From the NCBI GenBank assembly GCA_042140185.1, contig CP159477.1:248001-312000 (forward strand): a stretch of DNA of 64,000 bases, written 5' to 3'. The stretch is from JANSXG01 sp024743075. GTDB lineage: Bacteria; Planctomycetota; Phycisphaerae; Phycisphaerales; UBA1924. A model generated the notes under the pieces. The model saw nothing but the letters and a program-made list of their open reading frames with translations, ran no database searches and had not been told where the DNA came from. Position numbers and translations under genes: made by a program. Of this stretch, positions 21,466 to 29,993 are shown one piece after another. Each line of letters begins with the position of its first letter. Within the stretch, counting starts at the first letter, position 1.

Positions 21466-22560
21466 TCAGCCCAGCGGTTTCTTCTCGCGTTTTCCGGCCA
21501 GGTAGCTCTCCATGATCGTCGAGCCGAGGTCGCCGGCGGTGCAGTAGAACGCCACGCCACGCACCAGCCGCGTGAGCTGGTCGACGAAGCCGACCCAGTC
21601 CATGCCGTAATACTCCTCGATGAGCGCGAACGAGGAGATACGGATGCCCTGCTGCGAGCAGCGGAACGCCTCCTCCAGCGTCGCCTCTGCCGAGGCCTCG
21701 CTGGGCGGGTAGATCAGGTTCAGGATCTCCGAGCCCGGGCCGGCCTTCGAGGTCGTCAGGTGGGCGGTCGGCTGGCCATCGGTGATGATGAAGATCTGCT
21801 TGTTCTGCGCACCCTTCCGCCCGAGTTGCTGGCGTGCCAGTCGCAGCGCGTGGTGCAGGTTCGTGAAGTGCGGGTGCGTCTGGTCGGCCTGATCCAGCGG
21901 TACGCGCACGCGTACCTCCCACTCGCGGGTCGTCACCGGCTTGGGCATGATCAGGGGCAGGTCCGGCTCGCGGATCGGCTCGGCGGTCGAGGCGAACCCG
22001 ATGAACTCCACGCTGTCCAGCGGGAACTTCTCGCGGATCATCCCGGCCATGCCCAACGCCACCCGCTTGGCCGCGATGTGACGCCCGTAGCGCATCATCG
22101 AGCCCGACAAGTCGATCAGCACGCACAGCGCCGAGTCCGTCGAGGACTCCACGTTGTGCAACTCGAAGTCGTCCGCCTGAAACTTCAAGGGCAGCTTCGG
22201 CGCGCCGTTGCCCGTCGGGTTCTCGCGCACGGTCCGCTGGATCGTGTTCCGCAGCGTGGGCCCGAGCGCGAGCTCCGAGAGCGGGTCGCCGAACTGGTAC
22301 GGCTTGGTCCCCTCGCTCCGTTCTCCCGCACGCCCCGGGTCGGCCGTCGGGTGCCCGTCGCGCACGCCCGGCTTAAGGTTGCGGAAGATCTCCAGGAAGG
22401 AGCGGTGCTGCATCCCCCGGAGCATCCGCGGCGTCATCTTCAGCGACCCGTCCGCCTCGCGCTCCAGCAGCCCCGCCTCGATCATGTCCTCGATCAATTG
22501 GGCGATCTGCTCTTCGGGGTGGTCGTCGAGCGCGTCGAGCCCCTCCTGGCCGTACTCCAC
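21466..22560 (-). CDS. von Willebrand factor A (VWA) domain protein
   Basis: The 364 residues from GTG 22560 end in a VWA domain with the metal-ion site DLSGSM (DxSxS), a downstream ITDGQPT motif and a TM-free C-terminus. The N-terminal 100 residues are a helical region (IAQLIEDMIEAGLLERE and RGMQHRSFLEIFRNL), as in CoxE-like VWA proteins. The frame stays open upstream to about 22680 with plausible protein sequence (ISYGAKVTYSELIGNG), but no ATG or GTG is in frame there. The true start is therefore probably displaced by another lost or gained base. It follows the STAS gene. Confidence 0.75.
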   Translation of the reverse strand: MEYGQEGLDALDDHPEEQIAQLIEDMIEAGLLEREADGSLKMTPRMLRGMQHRSFLEIFRNLKPGVRDGHPTADPGRAGERSEGTKPYQFGDPLSELALGPTLRNTIQRTVRENPTGNGAPKLPLKFQADDFELHNVESSTDSALCVLIDLSGSMMRYGRHIAAKRVALGMAGMIREKFPLDSVEFIGFASTAEPIREPDLPLIMPKPVTTREWEVRVRVPLDQADQTHPHFTNLHHALRLARQQLGRKGAQNKQIFIITDGQPTAHLTTSKAGPGSEILNLIYPPSEASAEATLEEAFRCSQQGIRISSFALIEEYYGMDWVGFVDQLTRLVRGVAFYCTAGDLGSTIMESYLAGKREKKPLG

Positions 22561-22709
22561 GATGAAGTCGACCAGTCCCTTGGCGGGGAACAGGTCATCG
22601 GGCGAAAGAAACTTGCCCGGCCCGTTGCCGATGAGTTCGCTGTAGGTGACCTTGGCGCCATACGAGATCGTAGGCGCGCGTCGGCAGGACGCCGCTTCTC
22701 GAAAGCGAC

Positions 22710-23063
22710 TTACTCGCCCGCGTTCGACTCGAGTTGAAGCGACGCCAGCGCGGTCGCCTTGTCGGGGGCGAAGTCAAAGACCTTGTCCAGCCCGGTGAGC
22801 ATCATGACCGACCACACGGCGTCGCGCGTGCCGGCGATCTTCAGACGCGCGCCGTGACCGTTCACTGCCTTGCGCATGCGCAGCAACTGGGCGATGTTCG
22901 ACGAGTTCAGGTAGGTCACGTCCGCCATGTTCACCACGACGCTGGAGTGACGCGTGTCGCCGTTCTGCTCGAGCCGGGCCAGCAGCCCGTTGAGTTCCTC
23001 GGACAGGCTCGGTTCGTCGGCGAGATCGCAGACGATGATGTTGTCGGACCAGTCAGTCGCCAT
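22710..23063 (-). CDS. STAS-domain protein (anti-anti-sigma-like)
   Basis: The 117-residue protein is a single STAS domain, with NMADVTYLNSSNIAQLLRMR at about 45-64. Ser54/Ser55 are at the position phosphorylated in SpoIIAA/RsbV-type antagonists of anti-sigma factors. No anti-sigma kinase is adjacent, so the partner is elsewhere or different. It lies 33 bp downstream of greA on the same strand, and the VWA gene follows. Confidence 0.85.
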   Translation of the reverse strand: MATDWSDNIIVCDLADEPSLSEELNGLLARLEQNGDTRHSSVVVNMADVTYLNSSNIAQLLRMRKAVNGHGARLKIAGTRDAVWSVMMLTGLDKVFDFAPDKATALASLQLESNAGE

Positions 23064-23096
23064 GGCAATCTGCTCCCGGGTCGCCTCGCCGACCGG

Positions 23097-23561
23097 TCAG
23101 AGGATCTCAACCACCTCGAAGCGGAGTTCGCCGCGCGGTGCGTCCACACGGATCGTCTCACCGATCCGGGCTTTCATCAAGGCCTCGCCCATCGGGCTGT
23201 TGGCGGTGACCTCGGTCACGTCGTCCGGAGCCGAGCCGGAGGCCTCGCCGACGAGCAGGAACAGCTCCTCATCGCCGTACTTCAGGTCCTTGAGCTTCAC
23301 GGTCGCGCCGAGGAACACCATGCCCTCCGGGATCGCCCCGTCGCTGATCACCGAGGCCTTGTTGATCCGCTCCTCAAGGCGACGGATCTCGGCCTCGTTC
23401 ATGCCCTGATCTTCGCGCGCCGCGTGGTACTCGGCGTTCTCCTTCAGGTCACCGAGCGCGCGGGCCTCCTCGATCCGCTTCGTGATCTCCGGGCGCTTGG
23501 CCATCGCGGCCTTCAGCTTCTCCTGGAGTTTGACCTTCTCGTCGGCGGTGATGACGTCCAT
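23097..23561 (-). CDS. greA: Transcription elongation factor GreA
   Basis: GreA binds RNA polymerase in the secondary channel and rescues backtracked complexes by stimulating cleavage of the transcript. The 154-residue protein has the N-terminal coiled coil with the acidic tip GDLKENAEYHAAREDQ (about 41-56) and the C-terminal FKBP-like domain (GATVKLKDLKYGDEEL, then NSPMGEALMKARIG). ATG 23561 gives the normal length. It sits in the minus-strand run between a membrane protein and the STAS gene. Confidence 0.95.
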   Translation of the reverse strand: MDVITADEKVKLQEKLKAAMAKRPEITKRIEEARALGDLKENAEYHAAREDQGMNEAEIRRLEERINKASVISDGAIPEGMVFLGATVKLKDLKYGDEELFLLVGEASGSAPDDVTEVTANSPMGEALMKARIGETIRVDAPRGELRFEVVEIL

Positions 23562-23628
23562 TTCTACGCACTCCGAAAACAAAACCGTGGCTCGCTGGCC
23601 ACGGCGGGGGAATTCATCTGCTTCGCGA

Positions 23629-24671
23629 TCACTGTATCCGATCGGCCCGCCCAGTGGAAGCAAAATCGCTCGGGCGGGGCACCTCGTCCTGGTGCGACTG
23701 GTTCCAGGGCGACCACACGCCCGCGATCGCGAACACGCCGATCGAGAGCATCATCGGCAGCGCGATCAGCAGCCACTCAAACGCCGACAGCGCCGCACGC
23801 ATGTTCGGCGGCGAGGCCGTGATCGCCGGGGCCGCCGTGAACGGAGACGCGTAGGCGAACAGCCCGCCGCCCAAACCGCCGACACCGCCGCCGCCCCCGG
23901 GAGCCGCGGGCGTCGCCGGGGGCACGAGGCCCATCCAGCCCGCGAGCACGGTGAGCATCGGCCCCAACCCAACCGCCATGAGGATCGCGAGCATCGCCAG
24001 CCCGCGCGTCGCCGGCGTCTGGTCCGGGTCGCGCAGCGCCAATACACCGGCGCTGTCGTGAGCGTCGTCCAACTCACGACGAGGAGAATCAGCGCGCCCG
24101 CGATCGGCAGGGGCCAGTTGGTCAGCATCGGCATCGGCACGATCACCGCCGCGATCGGTAGCACCACGATCAGCATGTCCACGATCAGCGCGCGCAGCGG
24201 GTTCCTTGGCCGGTACTGGCTCAGGCGCGTCATCGGGAACAGCACGCACGCGCCGATGACCGCGAGGAAGACCATCGCCTGGCAGCCGAAGGTGAACTGC
24301 ACGCGCGACGGCATGCCCACCGAGCGCACGGCGAAGATCGTCAAGAGCGCTGCCACCATGAGGTACAGCGACCAGTACAGCGCAAAGAACCGCGGCTCGG
24401 CCTTCCGATGCGCCCAGGGATCGCCCTTTCGCTTGCGCAGCTCCGGCACGAACACCATCGGCCCGAGCCGAAAGCCGCGGCGCACGGATTCGCCACGTTC
24501 GTCGGGCAGGTCCGCCGGGTGGATGTACTCACTCCCGTCGGGACCGTAGACCACGGTCGGCTCGCGCCCGATGCCGTCATCCTCCGGGAACGGATCAAAC
24601 AGCGGATCGCTGTCCTCCGGGAGCATGCGACTGCGGCGCATCGGATTGTCGTTGCTCGGGGGCTCAGCCAC
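23629..24671 (-). CDS. Membrane protein of unknown function, one frame break
   Basis: The ATG at 24671 overlaps the end of the ftsQ-like gene by 8 bp. The protein has an acidic/polar N-terminus with VYGPDGSEYIHPADLP, then about seven membrane segments, and ends in a short polar tail. The frame changes near 24045 (VYWR to LRDPDQTPATRG); one added base restores about 347 residues. There is a glycine-rich loop (GGGGGVGGLGGG) between two late helices. I recognise no family. Its place after murC-murB-ddl-ftsQ-like suggests an envelope role, by context only. Confidence 0.5.
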
Positions 24672-25536
24672 CCCCAGAGGGTACCTGATCGATGAACAGC
24701 GCTTCCAGATTCAGCACGAGCGGCTGTCCCGGCTTGTCCTCGCTCCGGGCCCGCCCGTTGACGATCATCGCCACCCGCTCCAGACGGGTCTGGTAGCCGA
24801 TCTCCCCTGGAAGGGGCCCTTCACCACGCGGCACCGAGCCCCACACCAGCGTCGCCCCGCGACGGGTCTTGAGGCGCATCGAGCGCGCCCCGGTCTCCAC
24901 GTAGCGCCGCAGGTCCACGCCCGCGATCTGCTCCAGGTCCTCGCGCCGAAAACCCTTGCCCGTCCGCGCCGCATCGGCGAGGTAGCTCAGGAGCAGCAGG
25001 GCGTCTTCCACATCCCCGCCCGTCCAGAGTTCGTTGTACCCCGGCGGCTGCATGTAGGGGTTCGAGATCGTCAGGTAGTCCACCGGGGGCGGGGCGCTCG
25101 CCGGAAGACGCATCCGCACCGCATCGAGCCCGACGAGGTAGATCCCGTCGCCCTGCTCCACGATCGCCGCCGGGGCGCGCCATTCGCCGGTGATGCGGAT
25201 GACATTGCCGGGCGCACGCCGCACCGTCGGCCCCGATCGGAACCAGCCGGTCAGCGCGAGCGAACTCTGGATCTTCTCGAGCGACTCGTGGTCGAACGGG
25301 TCGGTGCCCGCGCCGCTGGTCGCGAAGGTCGTGAACTCGCGGATCGTCTCGGCGATGAACGGCTCGATCGGTCCCTTGGAGGAATCGGCCCACGCCGGCA
25401 ACTCGATCGCGACGGTCGGCTCCTCAGCCCGGATCTCGGCGACCCGCGCCTGCAGGTTGTCCGAGCCGACGATCCACAGGATCAGCGTCGCCCCGATCAG
25501 CGTCGCCGCCCCGATCCGCCCGGCGTGGTCCATCAC
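24664..25536 (-). CDS. FtsQ-like bitopic membrane protein (start uncertain)
   Basis: The 290 residues from GTG 25536 hold one membrane helix (about 6-22), then a POTRA-like segment (TGWFRSGPTVRRAPGNVIRI, then TGEWRAPAAIVEQGDGIYLV), and a further soluble domain. Position (after ddl), topology and this pattern fit FtsQ, the DivIB-type division protein, but similarity is weak. The frame is open upstream to about 25700 with a lysine-rich tail (KSPSKSKKKAKADSPG) and no ATG. An ATG one base out of frame at 25654 suggests another indel, so the real N-terminus is probably about 40 residues longer. Confidence 0.5.
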   Translation of the reverse strand: MMDHAGRIGAATLIGATLILWIVGSDNLQARVAEIRAEEPTVAIELPAWADSSKGPIEPFIAETIREFTTFATSGAGTDPFDHESLEKIQSSLALTGWFRSGPTVRRAPGNVIRITGEWRAPAAIVEQGDGIYLVGLDAVRMRLPASAPPPVDYLTISNPYMQPPGYNELWTGGDVEDALLLLSYLADAARTGKGFRREDLEQIAGVDLRRYVETGARSMRLKTRRGATLVWGSVPRGEGPLPGEIGYQTRLERVAMIVNGRARSEDKPGQPLVLNLEALFIDQVPSGGG

Positions 25537-25718
25537 GTGCGACAGCCCCGCGAGCGAGGTCTCGTAGCCGTCGCGGAGCCGGGTGAAGATGCCCGGCGAG
25601 TCCGCCTTGGCCTTCTTCTTCGATTTGCTGGGAGATTTCGAGGATTTGCGCCATATCAGCGGGTACTGTCGGCGTTTACCGGCGGTTCGGTGCAGTTTGG
25701 GGGGTGCCGCGTAGGTCT

Positions 25719-25747
25719 GGTGCCACTGGCGGCTTGTCCGCCAGTGC
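25719..25747. repeat. REP-like palindrome, copy 1
   Basis: A 29-bp element with inner arms CACTGGCGG and CCGCCAGTG around a CTTGT loop. It lies in the gap between ddl and the ftsQ-like gene. Its exact reverse complement is found at 25831-25859. Confidence 0.8.
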
Positions 25748-25811
25748 GAGGTGGTCGGACCGTCATTGCTCCGTCAAAAGTACTTCTAATCCTGTTTAGA
25801 CCAGCACCGGC

Positions 25812-26858
25812 TCATGGCTGTTTCGGCCCGGCACTGGCGGACAAGCCGCCAGTGGCACCCTGAACTGCATGATCCGCCAACGCCGCCTCAATCAGCCGCT
25901 CGCACAGCGCCACCATCCCCAGCCCCGTCTGAGCCGCGGCCTTGGGGAGCAGCGAGTGGCTCGTGAACCCCGGCATCGTGTTGATCTCGAGGAAATGGCA
26001 GGTGCCGGCGCTCGCGTCGTACATGTAGTCCGCCCGCGCGAGGTGGCGGATGCCCATCGCCTCGGCGACCGCGATCGAGAACGCCTGCACCGCCTCGGTG
26101 ACGGGCCCCGGCAGGTCCGGCGCGACGGTGTAGACCGTGTCGTCGCGCTGGTACTTGGCCGCGAAGTCGTAGAGGTCGCTCGCCGGGGCGATCTCAACCA
26201 GCGGCACGCGCAGCAGGGCCGGCGACGGGCGACCGCCGGCGTCGGGCGGGCCCGCGATCATGCCCGCGGTGAACTCCCGACCGGGCGTCAGCGGCTCGGC
26301 GATGTACATCCGCTGCTCGGACCGGATGGTGTTTAGCGCGTTCGCCCACTGCTCGGGCGTCCTGACGATGTGCAGCCCGAAGGTCGAGCCCTCGAAGTTC
26401 GGCTTGGCGACCAGCGGCAGCGGAAGCGGCATCTCATCCGACGCCGGGTTGACCATCTCCGTCCGCGAGACGCGGATGACCCCGTGCAGCGCCTCGCCCG
26501 CGAACCGCTCCAGCACGACCGTCGCGATCCGTTTGGTCTCGGCCTTGTCGATCGCACGACGCGCCGCCGGCGGACGGCAGCCGACATAGGCGATACCGGA
26601 GCGTTCGAGCAGCTCCTGAAGCGGCCCGCCCTCGCCCCAGCGCCCGTGCAGGGCAGGGAACACGCAGGTCGCTCCGTGCTTCTCGATCAGGGCGCCGAGT
26701 TCGTCGGGCGTCGGACGGTCGATCAGTTCATATCGCGACTGGTACCGCTCCGACCGGCCCAGCGCCTCATGGACCGCCGTCGCCGATTCGATCGACACCG
26801 GGCGCTCGGCGTCCGGCCCGCCGGCGAGGACCAGAACGATCGGGCGAGCTTCGCTCAC
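25812..26858 (-). CDS. ddl: D-alanine--D-alanine ligase
   Basis: Ddl joins two D-alanines for the peptidoglycan stem peptide. The 348-residue protein has the ATP-grasp signatures LHGRWGEGGPLQELLE (about 72-87), VAKPNFEGSTFG and HFLEINTMPGFTSHSLLPKAA. The GTG start at 26858 overlaps the murB stop (GTGA). The C-terminal GATGGLSASAGPKQP is encoded by, or follows from, an inserted REP-like palindrome, so it is probably not a native part of the enzyme. It belongs to the murC-murB-ddl run. Confidence 0.93.
   Translation of the reverse strand: MSEARPIVLVLAGGPDAERPVSIESATAVHEALGRSERYQSRYELIDRPTPDELGALIEKHGATCVFPALHGRWGEGGPLQELLERSGIAYVGCRPPAARRAIDKAETKRIATVVLERFAGEALHGVIRVSRTEMVNPASDEMPLPLPLVAKPNFEGSTFGLHIVRTPEQWANALNTIRSEQRMYIAEPLTPGREFTAGMIAGPPDAGGRPSPALLRVPLVEIAPASDLYDFAAKYQRDDTVYTVAPDLPGPVTEAVQAFSIAVAEAMGIRHLARADYMYDASAGTCHFLEINTMPGFTSHSLLPKAAAQTGLGMVALCERLIEAALADHAVQGATGGLSASAGPKQP
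25831..25859. repeat. REP-like palindrome, copy 2, inside the ddl coding end
   Basis: The exact reverse complement of the element at 25719-25747, 83 bp away. It lies entirely inside the last 16 codons of ddl and encodes GATGGLSASA in frame. Confidence 0.8.
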
Positions 26859-27784
26859 GGCTCGGTCCTCTGCCAGACCTTGACCTCGCGCTCGAGATGC
26901 ACGCCGCAGAACGCGTGGACTCGTCGCACGACTTCGTCCATCAGTTCGATGATGTCCCTGGCCCGGCAGCCTTCGTGCGTCACGATGAAGTTCGCGTGTA
27001 CACTCGACACCTCGGCACCGCCGATGCGCAGCCCCTTGCACCCGGCCTCGTCGATCAGCTTGCCCGCCGAGACACGCGTACCCGAGCCGGGAAGCCCGCG
27101 ACCGACCGCGAGCGGGTTCTTGAAGCAGCACCCCGCCGACCGATCGGCCATCGGCTGGGTTTTCTTCTTGTAGGCCATCACTTCCTTGAGGCGATCGCGC
27201 AGGGCCGGGCGAGTCTTCTCGGCGACGCGGCGCAGCCGAAGTTCCACCGCCGTAATCACCAGATGCTCCAGCCCGGAATGGCGATAGTCGAAACTGATCT
27301 GCTCCGCCGGGATCACCAGTTCCGCGCCGGTCGACGACATCGCGTGCACCCTCGTCACCAGTTCCGAGATCGAGCCGAACGCCCCGCCCGCGTTCATGAT
27401 GACCGCCCCGCCGATTGAGGCAGGGATCCCCGCCAGCGACTCCAGACCGGCGTACCCCTCGCGCACCGACTCCACGATCAATCGGGGCAGGTTCGCGCCG
27501 GCCTGCGCGTGCAGGATCGCCTCGCCCGGCGACTCGCCGGGGCTGTATTCCGCGCTGTCGAGGTCGGCGAGATCCACGACCAGCCCGTCCACTCCGTCAT
27601 CATCCACCAGCAGGTTTGCACCGTCGCCGAGCACGCGGACGGTGTGCCCGGCGTATGCCACAAGACAGTCCGCGAGTTCCTCCCGATCGACCGGCCTCGC
27701 GTAACGGTCCGCGCCACCGCCTACTCCGAACCAGGTGTCGATGGCCTTGTTGAACTCAATGATGTCGTACAGCGTGCGGCTCAT
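26855..27784 (-). CDS. murB: UDP-N-acetylenolpyruvoylglucosamine reductase
   Basis: MurB is the FAD enzyme that reduces UDP-GlcNAc-enolpyruvate to UDP-MurNAc. The 309-residue protein shows VRVLGDGANLLV, the FAD-site GIPASIGGAVIMNAGGAFG, DYRHSGL and SAGCCFKNP, followed by LIDEAGCKGLRIGGAEVS and HANFIV. The residue at the proton-donor position is Cys (GCCFKNP) rather than Ser, as in some type II enzymes. It lies 26 bp after murC and overlaps ddl. Confidence 0.93.
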   Translation of the reverse strand: MSRTLYDIIEFNKAIDTWFGVGGGADRYARPVDREELADCLVAYAGHTVRVLGDGANLLVDDDGVDGLVVDLADLDSAEYSPGESPGEAILHAQAGANLPRLIVESVREGYAGLESLAGIPASIGGAVIMNAGGAFGSISELVTRVHAMSSTGAELVIPAEQISFDYRHSGLEHLVITAVELRLRRVAEKTRPALRDRLKEVMAYKKKTQPMADRSAGCCFKNPLAVGRGLPGSGTRVSAGKLIDEAGCKGLRIGGAEVSSVHANFIVTHEGCRARDIIELMDEVVRRVHAFCGVHLEREVKVWQRTEP

Positions 27785-27810
27785 GAGAACGAAAACCTTA
27801 GCCGCGATCG

Positions 27811-29379
27811 TCAGGACGCGCAGTCGAGTTTCTGTTGGGCTTTCACAAAGTCGTGCGCCACGCTCGTCACCGGCCCGGCTCCCATGATCACGACCAGGTC
27901 GCCGGCCCGGCAGACCTGCTGGAGCTGCTCCACGATCGCCCCGAACGGGTACAGGTGCATCGCACGGATGTCCTGACTGCGCAACCGATCGACGAGGTCC
28001 GCCGCCGACACCTTGGTCTTCTCGATCTCCGAGTCACGCACGAAGTAAATGTGCGGCACGATCACGATGTCCGCATGGGAAAACGACTGCGCGAACTCGT
28101 CGAGCAGAAACCGCGTCCGCGAGTGCTGGTGGGGCTGGAAGACGCAGATCAGGCGCCCGTCCCGGTCGGAAAGCTCCGCCTCCCGCAGCGCGCGGAGCGT
28201 CGTGTCGACTTCCGTCGGGTGGTGCCCGTAGTCGTCGTACACCCGCACCGTGCCCGCGCTGGGGTCGCCCGGTCGGACCGCGACATCGCCCAGCAGCTGC
28301 AGGCGACGGTCCACGCCCGTGAATGTCGACAGCGCCGACTCGATCGCGCCCGGCTCGGCGCCGAGCCACAGCGCGAGCACCGCCGCCGTCGCGCTGTTGA
28401 GCGCCATGTGATCGCCCGGCTGGCTGATCGTCCATGCGAGGTGCACGCCACCGCTTTCCGCATCCGAACGCAGCTCGACCCGGCGCGAGGCCCGGTCGTA
28501 CGACACGCGATAGTCCGACGCTGGGTTGAACCCGATCGTGCTCACGTCGCACGCCAGCCCCGCCGTCACAACGCGACGGTGGGCGTTGTCGTGGGCGATC
28601 AACAGGCGACCGCCCCGTTCCGCATCGGGCAGACGCAGCGCGAACTCGTGGAACGATTCGACGACCGCGTCCAGCGATCCGTAGATGTCCAGGTGGTCCG
28701 CCTCGATGTTGTTGATCACGCCGATCGTCGGGTGCAGCCGGTGGAACGACCGGTTGAACTCGCAGGCCTCGCCGATCAGGATGCCCGGCTCGCCGGCGCG
28801 ATCACCGGTCGGGATGGCGTCCGCCCCGAGGTGGAAGCCCGTCGGCAGGTCGGTCTCATTCTTGCGCAGCTGCGGGCAGGTCGCGCCGACGATCACCGTC
28901 GGGTCCAGCCCCGCCCGGATCAGCGTGTGCCCGAGCATGCCCACGGTCGTCGACTTGCCGTGCGTCCCGGCAATCGCGATGCCCGTCCGCCCGAGCATGC
29001 ACTGGCCCAGCGCCTCGGCGTAGGTCATCGTCGGCACACCGGCGTTGACCGACGCCGAGAGTTCCGGGTGGTCCGCCCCGATCGCCGCCGACGCGATGAC
29101 GAGGTCAAGCCCCTCCGGCAGCGTCTCGCCCGACTGATCAAACCCAACCTCGATGCCGGTATTCGCCAGTGTCCGGGTCACCGCCGATTCCCCTCGATCC
29201 GAACCGGAGACGATCGCGCCGCGCGCCCGGAGCATCTGCGCGAGCCCCGACATGCCGCATCCGCCGATGCCGATCAGGTGGCATCGTTTGCCGGCGATAT
29301 CAAAGGGTTGGTGCAGGGCGGGGGCCATGGTGGGCAGATCGGTCGTGCGAGGGGCGTGCTTCGGGGGCTGGGTCGTCAT
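27811..29379 (-). CDS. murC: UDP-N-acetylmuramate--L-alanine ligase
   Basis: MurC adds the first L-alanine to UDP-MurNAc. The 522-residue protein has the N-terminal Rossmann-like domain (HLIGIGGCGMSGLAQ), the ATP loop AGTHGKSTTVGML, NIEADHLDIYG and YDDYGHHPTEV, and a C-terminal domain ending GPVTSVAHDF. The ATG at 29379 follows the 57-bp divergent region shared with the Nudix gene; an internal ATG at residue 17 is an alternative. It is the first gene of a long minus-strand run with murB and ddl. Confidence 0.95.
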   Translation of the reverse strand: MTTQPPKHAPRTTDLPTMAPALHQPFDIAGKRCHLIGIGGCGMSGLAQMLRARGAIVSGSDRGESAVTRTLANTGIEVGFDQSGETLPEGLDLVIASAAIGADHPELSASVNAGVPTMTYAEALGQCMLGRTGIAIAGTHGKSTTVGMLGHTLIRAGLDPTVIVGATCPQLRKNETDLPTGFHLGADAIPTGDRAGEPGILIGEACEFNRSFHRLHPTIGVINNIEADHLDIYGSLDAVVESFHEFALRLPDAERGGRLLIAHDNAHRRVVTAGLACDVSTIGFNPASDYRVSYDRASRRVELRSDAESGGVHLAWTISQPGDHMALNSATAAVLALWLGAEPGAIESALSTFTGVDRRLQLLGDVAVRPGDPSAGTVRVYDDYGHHPTEVDTTLRALREAELSDRDGRLICVFQPHQHSRTRFLLDEFAQSFSHADIVIVPHIYFVRDSEIEKTKVSAADLVDRLRSQDIRAMHLYPFGAIVEQLQQVCRAGDLVVIMGAGPVTSVAHDFVKAQQKLDCAS

Positions 29380-29436
29380 ACAGAAGGTATCGGCAGTCGC
29401 GTCGTGCCGAGCCGAAAACCAGCGTACGCTCACGCC

Positions 29437-29946
29437 ATGTCCGAAGTCGCCTCGTACAAGATCGCGTGCCTCTGCGAACTCCGTGACGATCAGGGGCGAT
29501 ACCTGCTGCTGCATCGCGCGAAGTCGCCCAACAAGGGCCTCTACTCACCCATCGGCGGAAAACTCGAAACCGCCCTCGGCGAGAGCCCGACCCAGTGCGC
29601 CCAGCGCGAGATCGATGAAGAAGCCGGTCTGACCATCGCCCTCAATCGCCTGCACCTCGCCGGGATCATTTCCGAGAAGGGCTACCGATCAGCCGACGGC
29701 GCCCCGCCCACCCACTGGCTCATGTTCTGGTTCCGCGTGCTCGACCCCGTCCGGACCGAGCGGATCGAGTTCGACGAGGGACGCCTCGAATGGATCGAGC
29801 CCGGTCGCCTGATGGAACTCGACCTGCCGCGAACCGACCGGGAGATCATCTGGCCGACCGTCCTCGGACACGCCGGCCCCGGCTGCTTCACCCTGCACAT
29901 CGATTGCACCGTCGAGCCCATGCGCTGGGCCCTCGAAGGGACCTGA
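29437..29946 (+). CDS. Nudix hydrolase
   Basis: The 169-residue protein carries a Nudix box around SPIGGKLETALGESPTQCAQ, ending REIDEEAGL, the REUxEExGU part that binds the metal. The spacing between GG and the first Glu is two residues longer than the canonical GX5E, so the early part of the box is unusual. It cleaves a nucleoside-diphosphate-linked substrate, unknown here. ATG 29437 is the start; murC is divergent. Confidence 0.85.
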   Translation: MSEVASYKIACLCELRDDQGRYLLLHRAKSPNKGLYSPIGGKLETALGESPTQCAQREIDEEAGLTIALNRLHLAGIISEKGYRSADGAPPTHWLMFWFRVLDPVRTERIEFDEGRLEWIEPGRLMELDLPRTDREIIWPTVLGHAGPGCFTLHIDCTVEPMRWALEGT

Positions 29947-29993
29947 TTCGGCCCGTTCCTCGGATTTCGCCCGCTTTCCGCTAGCATCGGGCC

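Noticed and set aside
22595..22777. Short leftward frame between the STAS and VWA genes
   Set aside because: It overlaps the plausible upstream extension of the VWA protein in another frame and has no recognisable sequence.
27835..29946. Long open frame of about 700 codons antisense to murC, ending in the Nudix gene
   Set aside because: Only the last 169 codons look like protein. The rest is an arginine-rich shadow of murC that arises from high GC.
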